A stretch of 64,000 bases of DNA from Roseovarius sp. THAF27 (GTDB taxonomy: Bacteria > Pseudomonadota > Alphaproteobacteria > Rhodobacterales > Rhodobacteraceae): contig NZ_CP045393.1 of assembly GCF_009363655.1 (NCBI RefSeq), positions 4,030,001 through 4,094,000 on the forward strand. Reading direction: 5' to 3'. The position numbers and the translations under genes were made by a program. Below are positions 8,480 through 17,801 of the stretch, one piece after another. Each line of letters begins with the position of its first letter. Within the stretch, counting starts at the first letter, position 1. The notes beneath the pieces were generated by a model, which saw only the letters and a list, made by a program, of their open reading frames with translations, made no database searches and was not told the DNA's origin.

Positions 8480-10480
8480 TCACGAGGCGATGCGGGGCCG
8501 CCCGCTGACCTCGACGGTGATGGTGGCTTCGAGGAATACGTCCCGTCCTTCAGCCTGTGCGGTCTTAATGTCGCGGGTAATGTCCGTCTGAAGGTCCTCG
8601 GCGCCGGCGGCGAGGGCTGTCTGGCGGGCATCGGATTTCAACACGTCTTCGAGTTTTTCCATGGCTTTGTCTGACTCAACGAAATCCTCCGGCCCGGTTT
8701 CCAGATGCACGCGGAACCGGCCCTCGGCGGGGCTGGTAATGGTGCCTTGCCGCCGGATCGTGACGCGCCCGACCACCGCGCCGATGGCATTGGCGACCCC
8801 GGCATGTTCAGGCAGGATCATGTCGCAGCCCAGGCGCGCGCCCACCGCCGGATAGTAGCTGCTGGCCGAGGCACCCAGCCCGATCACCGGCACGTTCAGG
8901 CCGGTGTCGAGACGCACCAGCCCGCGATGCCGGTCCAGCCCCTTCTGCATCAGGACATGCCGTGCCAGTTGCGCCGGGGGCAGGCCGAAGTCTTCATCGT
9001 CCTCGGCAAAAGCAGTCTCTAACAAGGCCAGACTCGTCTGGTCGGTCAACTGATCGACAATCATCTGCGCCATCGCCTGAGGCTCGGAGCACAGACGGTT
9101 GCCATTGCCGGTGCGCTTGCGCCCGACCAGTTGCACGGCCTTGCGCGCCGCCTCGGCATCCCAGGCATCGAGCCGCCCCAGAACGTGGCTGGCATCGGAT
9201 GGTGTCACGCCCGCGACCTGCACAAGGCCCCGTGCCACAAGCCGACGCAGCGCCGCGCTGTCCATCCGGTTGCGCAGCACCGCGCCCAGCGGTTTCACAC
9301 CCGTTCCGATCCGCTCCAGCAGGGCGGTGTCTTTCGACCCTAGCCCGTCGGCCTCGACCCCCGGCACGAGGCGCACGAAGCGCCCGTCATGTTCGCCCGG
9401 CGTGTCGTTGCGCAGCTGGTCGTCCAGCACCGCGTGCAGGGCGGCCGGATCTTCCAGCGCGATCAGGCTGACCGGGATCACCCGTCGCGGGCCGAGCGTG
9501 ACGCCACCCACCAGCCCTTCGTCGATCACGTGCACCTCGCTGTCGCCGCCAAGGCCGGTGGTGCGCATGGCGACCGCCTCGACCATGGTGCGCCACGGCC
9601 CGACCTGCGCGCCCGCCGGGTCGATCATGGGACGACCATCGCGCAGAACGGCGACATCCGTGGTGGTGCCGCCAATGTCGGAGACCAGCGCGTGATCGGC
9701 GCCGGTCATCCAACGCGCCCCGACGATGCTGGCCGCCGGACCGCTGAGAATGGTCTCGATGGGGCGTTCCCGCGCCTGCGCGCTGGAGATCAAAGCACCG
9801 TCACCGCGCACCACCATCAGCGGCGCGTCGATATCGAACCGGGTGAGCGTGCCTTCGGCCTTTTCAATCAGCCGGGCGATCATGCCGACCAGGCGCGCGT
9901 TCAAGAGCGCGGTCAGTGCCCGCTTGGGCCCGTTCAGCTTGGCCGACAGGTGATGCGAGCAGCTGACGGGCTTGCCGGTCGCGGCGCGGATCATCTCGGC
10001 CACGCGCAGCTCGTGGCTGGGGTTGCGGGTGGCGAACTGGCTGGCGATGGCGAAGGCGGAGGCACCCAGATCAGTCTCTAACCAAGCCGAAAGTGCGGTT
10101 TCATCCAGCGCCGCCGCCTCGCTGCCCGCATGGTTGTGCCCGCCGCCGAGCACCAGGGCCGGATCCCCGGCCAGCGCCTCTGTCAGGCCGTGCATGTCAA
10201 GGTCGCGCTCGCGAAAGCCGATATAGACCAGCCCGACGCGCCCGCCCTGCCCCTCGACCAACGCATTCGTGGCCAGCGTGGTCGACAGCGAGGCAAGCCC
10301 GATCTGATTGGGCGTTATGCCGCTTCGGGTCAGCACGGCCTCGATCGCATCGCCGATGCCGATGGACAGGTCCTGCCGCGTGGTCAGGGCCTTGGCGCTG
10401 GCGATCACCTCGCGCTCGTCGCGCACCAGGACGGCGTCGGTATAGGTGCCGCCGGTATCCACGCCCAGAAGTATCGCCAT
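8480..10480 (-). CDS. Hydantoinase/oxoprolinase family protein (HyuA type)
   Basis: A 666-residue protein of the ATP-dependent hydantoinase A / 5-oxoprolinase N-terminal type. The ASKHA-like phosphate-binding signatures are clear: LLGVDTGGTYTDAVLV at the N terminus and SDIGGTTTDVAVLRDG near residue 280. Such proteins usually work with a HyuB-type partner or domain, and none is encoded next to it here. The ATG at 10480 was chosen because it begins at the conserved MAILLGVDTGGT and has AAGGGA upstream. It follows queG by 44 bp in the same direction. Substrate (hydantoin, 5-oxoproline or another cyclic amide) cannot be told. Confidence 0.8.
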   Translation of the reverse strand: MAILLGVDTGGTYTDAVLVRDEREVIASAKALTTRQDLSIGIGDAIEAVLTRSGITPNQIGLASLSTTLATNALVEGQGGRVGLVYIGFRERDLDMHGLTEALAGDPALVLGGGHNHAGSEAAALDETALSAWLETDLGASAFAIASQFATRNPSHELRVAEMIRAATGKPVSCSHHLSAKLNGPKRALTALLNARLVGMIARLIEKAEGTLTRFDIDAPLMVVRGDGALISSAQARERPIETILSGPAASIVGARWMTGADHALVSDIGGTTTDVAVLRDGRPMIDPAGAQVGPWRTMVEAVAMRTTGLGGDSEVHVIDEGLVGGVTLGPRRVIPVSLIALEDPAALHAVLDDQLRNDTPGEHDGRFVRLVPGVEADGLGSKDTALLERIGTGVKPLGAVLRNRMDSAALRRLVARGLVQVAGVTPSDASHVLGRLDAWDAEAARKAVQLVGRKRTGNGNRLCSEPQAMAQMIVDQLTDQTSLALLETAFAEDDEDFGLPPAQLARHVLMQKGLDRHRGLVRLDTGLNVPVIGLGASASSYYPAVGARLGCDMILPEHAGVANAIGAVVGRVTIRRQGTITSPAEGRFRVHLETGPEDFVESDKAMEKLEDVLKSDARQTALAAGAEDLQTDITRDIKTAQAEGRDVFLEATITVEVSGRPRIAS

Positions 10481-10524
10481 GATGGTCCCTTTCGTCCGCG
10501 GTTCGGTTACCGCCAAACCGCGGG

Positions 10525-11574
10525 CTAATCGCGCCCGTTTGCGGCATGATCGAGCCGCTTTACCGCCCATCGCGCCGCATCGGCCACGGTTGCATCGGGG
10601 TCGTCGCACAGATCCTGCGCAACCGGCGCCAGGTCGGGCCGGCCCGAGTTGCCGATGGCATAGAGCACGTTGCGCACGAAACGGTCGCGCCCGATCCGCT
10701 TGATCGGGCTGCCCGAAAACCGCGCCCGGAACCCGGCGTCGTCCAGTTTTGCCAACTCTGCCAGCGGCGGGGCGACCAGATCGTCGCGGGCGTGATAGCG
10801 CAGCTCCGTCGCCTCGACCGCGAACTTGTTCCACGGGCAGACGGCAAGGCAATCGTCGCAGCCATAGATCCGGTTGCCCATCCTTTCGCGCAACTCTCCG
10901 TCCACCGGGCCCTTGTGCTCGATCGTCAGGTAGGAAATGCAGCGCCGTGCATCCAGCTGGTAGGGTGCCGGAAACGCATCGGTCGGACAGATATCCAGGC
11001 AGGCGCGGCAAGAGCCGCAATGATCCTCTTCCGCAGGATCAGTGTCTATTTCGAGCGTGGTGAAGACCGACCCGATGAAGAACCAGCTGCCCATCTGGCG
11101 GCTCACGAGGTTGGTGTGCTTGCCCTGCCACCCGAGGCCCGCCGCCTCGCCCAGGGGTTTTTCCGGGACCGGCGCGGTGTCCACGAAGACCTTCACCTCG
11201 CCACCCGCTTCGGCGATCAGCCAGCGCGCCAGGCGCTTCAGCCGCTTTTTCACGATGTCGTGGTAGTCGCGGTTGCGGGCATAGACCGAAACGGTGCCGA
11301 CTTCCGGGTCGTCCAGCGTCGCCATCGGGTCGCTCTCGGGCGTATAGCTTTCGCCCAGCATGATCACAGATCGCGCCTCGGGCCACAGCACATCGGGCGC
11401 GCCGCGCCAGTGCGCCCGGTCGGCCAGCCAATCCATCTGTCCGTGATAGCCCTTGTCCAGAAAGGCCGCCAACCGCGCGGGCACTTGCGGCACATCGCCC
11501 GGACGGCACACGCGGCACAGGTCGAAGCCTTCGGCCAAGGCCTGCGCCACCAGTCTCTGTTTCAGCCCATCCAT
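10525..11574 (-). CDS. queG: Epoxyqueuosine reductase
   Basis: Cobalamin and iron-sulfur enzyme, 349 residues, performing the last step of queuosine synthesis (epoxyqueuosine to queuosine in tRNA). Two ferredoxin-type clusters are visible: [16 protein letters not shown] and [13 protein letters not shown], with a cysteine further upstream in RCISY. The C terminus has HEAT-like residues, as in full-length QueG. I use the ATG at 11574 ([17 protein letters not shown]); an upstream in-frame start would read through a palindromic intergenic repeat. It lies between a glutathione transferase and the oxoprolinase-type gene, without obvious functional link. Confidence 0.92.
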   Translation of the reverse strand: MDGLKQRLVAQALAEGFDLCRVCRPGDVPQVPARLAAFLDKGYHGQMDWLADRAHWRGAPDVLWPEARSVIMLGESYTPESDPMATLDDPEVGTVSVYARNRDYHDIVKKRLKRLARWLIAEAGGEVKVFVDTAPVPEKPLGEAAGLGWQGKHTNLVSRQMGSWFFIGSVFTTLEIDTDPAEEDHCGSCRACLDICPTDAFPAPYQLDARRCISYLTIEHKGPVDGELRERMGNRIYGCDDCLAVCPWNKFAVEATELRYHARDDLVAPPLAELAKLDDAGFRARFSGSPIKRIGRDRFVRNVLYAIGNSGRPDLAPVAQDLCDDPDATVADAARWAVKRLDHAANGRD

Positions 11575-11584
11575 GGCTCTTTCT

Positions 11585-11634
11585 CTGGCCAGAAATATCC
11601 TGGGGTGAGGCCGCAGGCCGAGGGGCAAAGCCCC
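11585..11634. repeat. Palindrome-rich intergenic element before queG
   Basis: Read on the minus strand, the gap between the glutathione transferase stop and the queG start contains GGGGC-TTT-GCCCC, then GGCC-TGC-GGCC, then a tail CCCCAGGATATTTCTGGCCA ending close to the queG start. This combination looks like a dispersed intergenic element known to me from memory in Rhodobacteraceae genomes. The two hairpins are seen directly; dispersal cannot be tested in this window. Confidence 0.5.
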
Positions 11635-12300
11635 TTAAAAGTCAAGATCGGCATAATGCGCCGGCGGCGGGAAACCCGGCACCTGGTCGGCCAGGATGTT
11701 GCGGAACGCCGGGCGCGACTTGATCTTGGCGTACCAGTCCTTGACCACGTCCGAGCGGTTCCAGTCCACGTCGGAGATATAGTCGAGGCTCGACAGGTGC
11801 GCCGCGGCGGCGAAATCGGCCAGGGTCATCACGTCGCCGGCCAGCCAGCGGCGGCGGTCCAGCAGCCACGCCATGTAATCGAGGTGGAACTTGATCGCCT
11901 TGGCGCCCGCCTTGACGTTGGTGCTGTCGGGAAAGCCCTTGCCCATCACCTTCTTGTTCACCCGCTCGTAGAGCAGTTTCGACGTCACCTCGTGATGGAA
12001 CTTGTCGTCGAACCACGCCACCAGCCGGCGCACCTCGTAGCGGCCCTCGTGCGCCTTGGGCATCAGGGCGGGCTCGGGGTGCTTGTCTTCGAGGTACTCG
12101 CAGATCGGCGTGCTTTCCGACAGGGTCATGCCGTCCAGCCGCAGCACCGGCACCTTGCCCGCCGGGTTGCGGCGCAGGAAATCGGGGTCGGCTTCCCAGT
12201 AGCGTTCCTCCACCAGTTCACATTCGATCCGCTTCTCGGCGAGGCATAGCCGCACCTTGCGGCAGAAGGGCGAGAGTGGAACGTGATAGAGCTTGGCCAT
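11635..12300 (-). CDS. Glutathione S-transferase family protein
   Basis: A 221-residue protein with an N-terminal thioredoxin-like GST domain (MAKLYHVPLSPFCRKVRLCL, then GKVPVL and ESTPICEYLE, the cis-Pro and SNAIL-type glutathione-binding positions) and an all-helical C-terminal domain from about residue 90. The CxxC-like region is PFCRK, so a serine or cysteine catalytic residue near position 10-13 is likely. The ATG at 12300 is preferred over one five codons upstream because it matches the family N terminus. It is probably a soluble detoxification or thiol-transfer enzyme; substrate unknown. Confidence 0.85.
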   Translation of the reverse strand: MAKLYHVPLSPFCRKVRLCLAEKRIECELVEERYWEADPDFLRRNPAGKVPVLRLDGMTLSESTPICEYLEDKHPEPALMPKAHEGRYEVRRLVAWFDDKFHHEVTSKLLYERVNKKVMGKGFPDSTNVKAGAKAIKFHLDYMAWLLDRRRWLAGDVMTLADFAAAAHLSSLDYISDVDWNRSDVVKDWYAKIKSRPAFRNILADQVPGFPPPAHYADLDF

Positions 12301-12357
12301 TGGGGGTCCGGTCATCTTGCGAAATCAGTCCTTCAATGCCCTGTAAGCGCGTCCATT

Positions 12358-13086
12358 TCAATCCTCGAAACACGCCGCGCGCCCGTCACGGCGAATCGTG
12401 GCCGCCCCGTCCATGATGCCGGCGGCGCGCCGGCGCGTGGCATCGCTGGGCCGGGACGCAGAGCGGTCCTTGGGATTGGGCAGGACGGCGGCCAGCCGCG
12501 CCGCCTGCACGTCGCTCAGCGCGTCGGGGGCGACGTCGAAATAGTGCCGGGCGGCGGCATCGATGCCGAAGATCCCCTCGTCGAACTCCGCCACGTTCAG
12601 GTAGACCTCGATGATCCGCCGCTTGGACCAGAACAGCTCGACCACCGGCGTCAGCCCGGCCTCAAGCGCCTTTCGGGTCCAGCTGCGCCCGTGCCAGAGA
12701 TAGACGTTCTTGACCACCTGCTGGCTAAGGGTCGACGCGCCGCGCCCGCTACCGTCTTCAAGCGCGTCGCGGATGGCGTTCATGTCAAAGCCCCAGTGCA
12801 GGCAGAAATTGGCGTCCTCTGCCGCCACCAACGCGCGCGCCATCACGGGCGCCACATCGCCGAGCGGCACCCATCGGTGCCGGATCTCGCCCAGGCGAAA
12901 GGCCTCCTGTTTCATGTAGAGCGTATCGGGCGGCGCGAACCAGCGATGCGCCAGGACCGTGCCGCAGACGATCACCACCACGATCAGGAACAGGCGCACG
13001 ACCCAGACCCGCGCCCACAGGACGGGGGCGGCGATCCGGTCCATCACCGAGGGTCTGGATTTTCTGCTGCTCGTTTTCCTGGCCAT
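12358..13086 (-). CDS. mtgA: Monofunctional biosynthetic peptidoglycan transglycosylase
   Basis: Glycosyltransferase family 51 enzyme, 242 residues, polymerising lipid II into glycan strands at the periplasmic face of the inner membrane. A basic N terminus is followed by one membrane anchor (about residues 28-48). The catalytic blocks are AAEDANFCLHWGFD with the key Glu, and GASTLSQQVVKN. There is no transpeptidase domain. The ATG at 13086 gives the usual MtgA length. It stands downstream of gltB with a 117-bp gap. Confidence 0.93.
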   Translation of the reverse strand: MARKTSSRKSRPSVMDRIAAPVLWARVWVVRLFLIVVVIVCGTVLAHRWFAPPDTLYMKQEAFRLGEIRHRWVPLGDVAPVMARALVAAEDANFCLHWGFDMNAIRDALEDGSGRGASTLSQQVVKNVYLWHGRSWTRKALEAGLTPVVELFWSKRRIIEVYLNVAEFDEGIFGIDAAARHYFDVAPDALSDVQAARLAAVLPNPKDRSASRPSDATRRRAAGIMDGAATIRRDGRAACFED

Positions 13087-13203
13087 CGCTGCCCGCAATA
13101 GTGCAAACCGGGGTCCGATGGTCAATCGGCACTTTGTTCCGGCGGACCATATCCGCGCCGGAGGCAAGGCGGACCCGCCCCCGGCCGGATACGATATCAG
13201 ACC

Positions 13204-16200
13204 CTATTCCGCCGGAATGGCGCTGTCCTCGATGCCGATGGGATGCTCCAGCTTGCCCAGCATCTCCTTCGGGCAAACCTGGACGAACTTGTCCTTTTCG
13301 GCGTCCCAGTATTGCAGGATCTCGCGCGCCCTGAGGCTGCCGGTTTCCTCGGCATGGCGTTCGATCAGGTCCTTCAGCTCGGTCAGCCAGTGCAGTTCGG
13401 TCACCGGGCAGGTCACCACGGATTCACGGTTGATCAGCTTGTCGGTCGCGCCTTCGGGATCATAGAGGAAGGCCATGCCGCCGGTCATGCCCGCGGCAAA
13501 GTTCGCGCCGACCGGCCCGAGGATCGCGGCCATGCCGCCGGTCATGTATTCGCAGCCATTGCTGCCGCAGCCCTCGATCACCACCCTGGCGCCCGAGTTG
13601 CGCACGGCGAAGCGTTCACCGGCGCGGCCGGCGGCAAAGAGATAGCCCGCGGTCGCCCCGTAAAGGACGGTGTTGCCGATGATCGTGTTCTCCGCCGCCT
13701 CCAGCGGGCTGACCATGGGCGGGCGCACCACGATGGTCGCCCCCGACAGACCTTTGCCGACATAGTCGTTGGCATCGCCCGACACCTCGATCTTCAGCCC
13801 CGGCGCGGCGAAGGCGCCAAGGCTCTGGCCGGCAGAGCCGGTCAGCTTGACGGTCAGGTGATCGGGTTGCAGCGCGTTGCGCATTCCGAAGTTGCGGACG
13901 ATATGGCTGCTAACGCGGGTGCCCACGGTGCGGTGCGTGTTCTGCACGGCGTAGTGCAGCTGCATCTTCTCGCCATCGTTTAGGAACCGCGCGGCGTCGC
14001 GCACGATCTCGGCGTCCAGCGTATCGGGCACCTCGTTGCGGGGCTTGTTGCGGTCATAGGTGATGTGCTGCGCGCCATCCACGGTGATCAGCATCGGGTT
14101 GAGGTCGAGATCGTCCAGATGCGCCGAGCCGCGGCTGACCTGGGTCAGCAGGTCGGCACGGCCGATCACGTCATCGAGGCTGCGCGCACCGATGCTGGCG
14201 AGGATCTCGCGCACTTCCTGCGCGTAGAAGGTGATCAGGTTCACCACCTTGTCGGCATTGCCGGTGAACTTTTCGCGCAGCGACTCGTCTTGGGTGCACA
14301 CGCCCACGGGGCAGGTGTTGGACTGGCACTGGCGCACCATGATGCAGCCCATGGCGATCAGGGCGGCGGTGCCGATGCCGTATTCCTCGGCCCCCATCAT
14401 CGCGGCCATGACGATGTCGCGCCCGGTGCGCAGGCCGCCATCGGTGCGCAGGGTGATGCGGTCGCGCAGGTTGTTCATCGACAGAACCTGGTGCGCCTCG
14501 GTCAGGCCCATTTCCCAGGGCAGGCCGGCGTACTTGATCGACGTGGCCGGGGACGCGCCCGTGCCGCCATTGTGCCCCGAAATCAGAATCACGTCGGCCT
14601 TGGCCTTGGCGACGCCGGCGGCGATGGTGCCGACGCCGGATTGCGACACCAGCTTGACGCAGACCTTCACGGTCGGGTTGATTTGCTTGAGGTCATAGAT
14701 CAGCTGCGCCAGGTCCTCGATCGAATAGATGTCGTGGTGCGGCGGAGGTGAAATAAGCGTCACGCCCTCGGTCGAGTGGCGCAGACGCGCGATCAGCTTG
14801 GTCACCTTCATGCCCGGAAGCTGCCCGCCCTCGCCAGGCTTGGCGCCCTGGGCCACCTTGATTTCAAGCTCTTCGCATTGGTTGAGGTATTCCGCCGTCA
14901 CGCCGAAGCGGCCCGAGGCGACCTGCTTGATCTTGGCGCTGGGGTTGTCGCCGTTGGGTTCGGGCACGAAATGCGCAGGATCCTCGCCGCCCTCGCCACT
15001 GTCGGAGCGCGCGCCGATGCGGTTCATGGCCACGTTCAGGGTCTTGTGCGCCTCGGGGGATAGCGCCCCCAGCGACATGCCCGGCGTGACGAAGCGTTTG
15101 CGGATCGCGGTGACGCTTTCCACCTCTTCCAGCGGCACGGCGTTGCCCATGGGCTTGATCGCCATCAGGTCGCGCAGGTGAATGGGCGGGTTGGCCTGCA
15201 TCGCCTGGCTGTAGCGTTTCCACAGCTCGAAGCTGGCCTTGTTGCAGGCCATCTGCATCATGTGCATCGTCTGCGCGCCCCAAGCGTGGGTCTCGCCCGA
15301 TTTGCGCGACTTGTAGAAACCGCCGATAGGCAGCACGTTCTTGCCGCCGCGGAAGGCGGTGGCGTGGATTTCCTCCAGCTTGGCCTGGATGCCGCTGATG
15401 CCGATGCCGGAAATACGGCTGGTGAGGCCCGGGAAATACTCGGCACACATGGCGCGGCTCAGCCCCACGGCCTCGAAATTCAGGCCGCCGCGATAGGACG
15501 AGATGACACTGATGCCCATCTTCGACATGATCTTCAGCAGGCCCTGGTCGATGGCGAGGCGATAGCGCGCCACGGCCTCGGTCAGAGAACAATCCAGCAG
15601 GCCGCGCTCGATCCGGTCGGCCAGGCTGTCCTCGGCCAGATAGGCGTTGACCACGGTGGCGCCCGCGCCGATCAGGACGGCAAAGTAATGAGGGTCGATG
15701 CATTCCGCCGAACGGACATTCAGGCTGGTGAAGGTGCGCAGGCCCTTGCGAGTCAGGTGGCTGTGCACCGCACTGGTGGCCAGGATCATCGGCATGGCGA
15801 TGCGCGTCTCTGAAACGCCCTGATCGGTCAGCACGATATGCCCGGCACCCGAGCGCACGGCATCCTCGGCCTCGGCGCGGATACGTTCCAGTCCGGCCTT
15901 CAGCGCGCCCTTGCCGGATTCGAACGTGCAGTCGATCTCGCACAGGTCGGCGTTCAGGCATTCCAGCATGGCCTGCCACTGCGCGTTGCCAACGAACGGG
16001 CTTTCCAGCACCATGATCTCGGTCTGGGCGCTCGACTCGTCCAGCACATTCTTGAGGTTGCCGAACCGCGTCTTCAGGCTCATGACGCGAAATTCGCGCA
16101 GGCTGTCGATCGGCGGGTTGGTCACCTGGCTGAAGTTCTGGCGGAAATAGTGACTGAGCGGGCGGTATTTCTTGGACAGGACCGCGCTGGGCGTGTCGTC

Positions 16201-17736
16201 GCCCATGCTGGCCACGACTTCCTTGCCGTCCTCGGCCATGGGGGCGAGGACCTGTTCCAGCTCTTCCACGGAATAGCCCGCGGCGATCTGGCGGCGGCGC
16301 AGGTCGGTGCCCGAACATGTCGCCGTCTCGGTCACGCCGGCCAGTTGCTCGTCGAGGTCTGTGATCTTGCCCACCCATTCGTCGAAGGGCAGGGCGCGCG
16401 CCAGTTTGTCCTTGATCTCGGTGTCGTGGTAAAGAAGCCCCTTCTGGGTGTCCACGGCCAGCATCTGGCCCGGGCCCAGAGCGCCTTTTTCACGCACGGT
16501 GGCCTCGTCGATCGGGACCATCCCGGCCTCGGACCCGGCGATCACCAGGCCGTCGCCCGTCACGACATAGCGCATCGGGCGCAACCCGTTCCGGTCGAGC
16601 CCAGCACAGACCCAGCGGCCATCGGTCATGGCAAGAGCTGCGGGGCCGTCCCACGGCTCCATCACCGAGTTGCAGTAGGAATACATGTCGCGCCACGCGA
16701 CGGGAAGTTCCTCGGCCTGCTTCGACCAGCTTTCCGGCACCAGCATGGTTTTCGCCATGGGCGCCGAGCGTCCGGCCCGCACCAGAACCTCGAAAACAGA
16801 GTCTAAAGCGGCGGAATCCGACGATCCTTGCGCGATGATCGGCTTGATATCCTCGGCCATCTCTCCAAAGGATTGCGAGGCCATGCGGATCTCGTGGCTT
16901 TTCATCCAGTTGGTGTTGCCCTTCAGCGTGTTGATCTCGCCGTTATGGGCCAGCATGCGGAAGGGTTGCGCCAGCCACCATTGCGGGAAGGTATTGGTGG
17001 AATAGCGCTGGTGATAGATGGCGAAATTCGACTTGAACCGCTCGTCCTTGAGATCGGGATAGAATTCCGCGACCTGCTCGGCCAGCATCATGCCCTTGTA
17101 GATGATACTGCGGCAGCTGAGCGACGCGATATAGAGCTGGCCCACGCCCGCCGCGGCGGCGGCTTTCTCGATCCGGCGGCGGATGACGTAAAGCTCGCGC
17201 TCGAAATCCTCTTCGTCGATGCCCTTGGCGTTGGAAATCAGGATCTGCTCGATCTCGGGGCGGGTGGCGTTGGCCTTTTCTCCCAGCACGCTGATGTCCA
17301 CCGGCACGTGGCGCCAGCCATAGATGTAATGGCCCATGCGCAGCACTTCGGTTTCCACGATGGTCCGGCAGGTTTCCTGCGCGCCGAAATCCGTGCGCGG
17401 CAGGAACACCTGACCCACCGCCAGCAACTGGTTTTCGCGCGGCTCGTGGCCGGTGCGCTGCACCTGGTCATAGAAGAACGGCACCGGGATCTGGATATGA
17501 ATGCCCGCGCCGTCGCCTGTCTTGCCGTCGGCATCGACGGCGCCCCGGTGCCAGATCGCCTTGAGCGCGTCGATCCCGGCCTCGACCACCTTGCGGCTGG
17601 CCTTGCCATTGACGGACACCACCAGGCCGACGCCGCAGGAGGAATGCTCTTCCTCTTCGGAATACATGCCGTTCTCGGCCATCCACTTGCGCTTTTGCTC
17701 TTCGCGCGAGGCCCAGTTTGCATCGAATTTGGTCAT
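13204..17736 (-). CDS. gltB: Glutamate synthase (NADPH) large subunit
   Basis: Large subunit of GOGAT, about 1510 residues, converting glutamine and 2-oxoglutarate to two glutamates. Domains in order: a short propeptide then the Ntn-type glutaminase whose nucleophile is the cysteine of SSCGVGLV (about residue 34), a central domain, the FMN-binding synthase domain (GAKPGEGGQLPG, SGHNGGTGASP) with 3Fe-4S cysteines in CIMVRQCQSNTCPVGVC, and the C-terminal beta-helix (GSNGCEYMTGG). It follows gltD by 65 bp on the same strand. Order gltD then gltB is the reverse of that in E. coli. Confidence 0.97.
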   Translation of the reverse strand: MTKFDANWASREEQKRKWMAENGMYSEEEEHSSCGVGLVVSVNGKASRKVVEAGIDALKAIWHRGAVDADGKTGDGAGIHIQIPVPFFYDQVQRTGHEPRENQLLAVGQVFLPRTDFGAQETCRTIVETEVLRMGHYIYGWRHVPVDISVLGEKANATRPEIEQILISNAKGIDEEDFERELYVIRRRIEKAAAAAGVGQLYIASLSCRSIIYKGMMLAEQVAEFYPDLKDERFKSNFAIYHQRYSTNTFPQWWLAQPFRMLAHNGEINTLKGNTNWMKSHEIRMASQSFGEMAEDIKPIIAQGSSDSAALDSVFEVLVRAGRSAPMAKTMLVPESWSKQAEELPVAWRDMYSYCNSVMEPWDGPAALAMTDGRWVCAGLDRNGLRPMRYVVTGDGLVIAGSEAGMVPIDEATVREKGALGPGQMLAVDTQKGLLYHDTEIKDKLARALPFDEWVGKITDLDEQLAGVTETATCSGTDLRRRQIAAGYSVEELEQVLAPMAEDGKEVVASMGDDTPSAVLSKKYRPLSHYFRQNFSQVTNPPIDSLREFRVMSLKTRFGNLKNVLDESSAQTEIMVLESPFVGNAQWQAMLECLNADLCEIDCTFESGKGALKAGLERIRAEAEDAVRSGAGHIVLTDQGVSETRIAMPMILATSAVHSHLTRKGLRTFTSLNVRSAECIDPHYFAVLIGAGATVVNAYLAEDSLADRIERGLLDCSLTEAVARYRLAIDQGLLKIMSKMGISVISSYRGGLNFEAVGLSRAMCAEYFPGLTSRISGIGISGIQAKLEEIHATAFRGGKNVLPIGGFYKSRKSGETHAWGAQTMHMMQMACNKASFELWKRYSQAMQANPPIHLRDLMAIKPMGNAVPLEEVESVTAIRKRFVTPGMSLGALSPEAHKTLNVAMNRIGARSDSGEGGEDPAHFVPEPNGDNPSAKIKQVASGRFGVTAEYLNQCEELEIKVAQGAKPGEGGQLPGMKVTKLIARLRHSTEGVTLISPPPHHDIYSIEDLAQLIYDLKQINPTVKVCVKLVSQSGVGTIAAGVAKAKADVILISGHNGGTGASPATSIKYAGLPWEMGLTEAHQVLSMNNLRDRITLRTDGGLRTGRDIVMAAMMGAEEYGIGTAALIAMGCIMVRQCQSNTCPVGVCTQDESLREKFTGNADKVVNLITFYAQEVREILASIGARSLDDVIGRADLLTQVSRGSAHLDDLDLNPMLITVDGAQHITYDRNKPRNEVPDTLDAEIVRDAARFLNDGEKMQLHYAVQNTHRTVGTRVSSHIVRNFGMRNALQPDHLTVKLTGSAGQSLGAFAAPGLKIEVSGDANDYVGKGLSGATIVVRPPMVSPLEAAENTIIGNTVLYGATAGYLFAAGRAGERFAVRNSGARVVIEGCGSNGCEYMTGGMAAILGPVGANFAAGMTGGMAFLYDPEGATDKLINRESVVTCPVTELHWLTELKDLIERHAEETGSLRAREILQYWDAEKDKFVQVCPKEMLGKLEHPIGIEDSAIPAE

Positions 17737-17801
17737 CACAATACCCTTTCAGTGGGTGCGGGCGTGGCCCGGAAAACAGTCTCTAAGCTAGCGAAATACG
17801 C

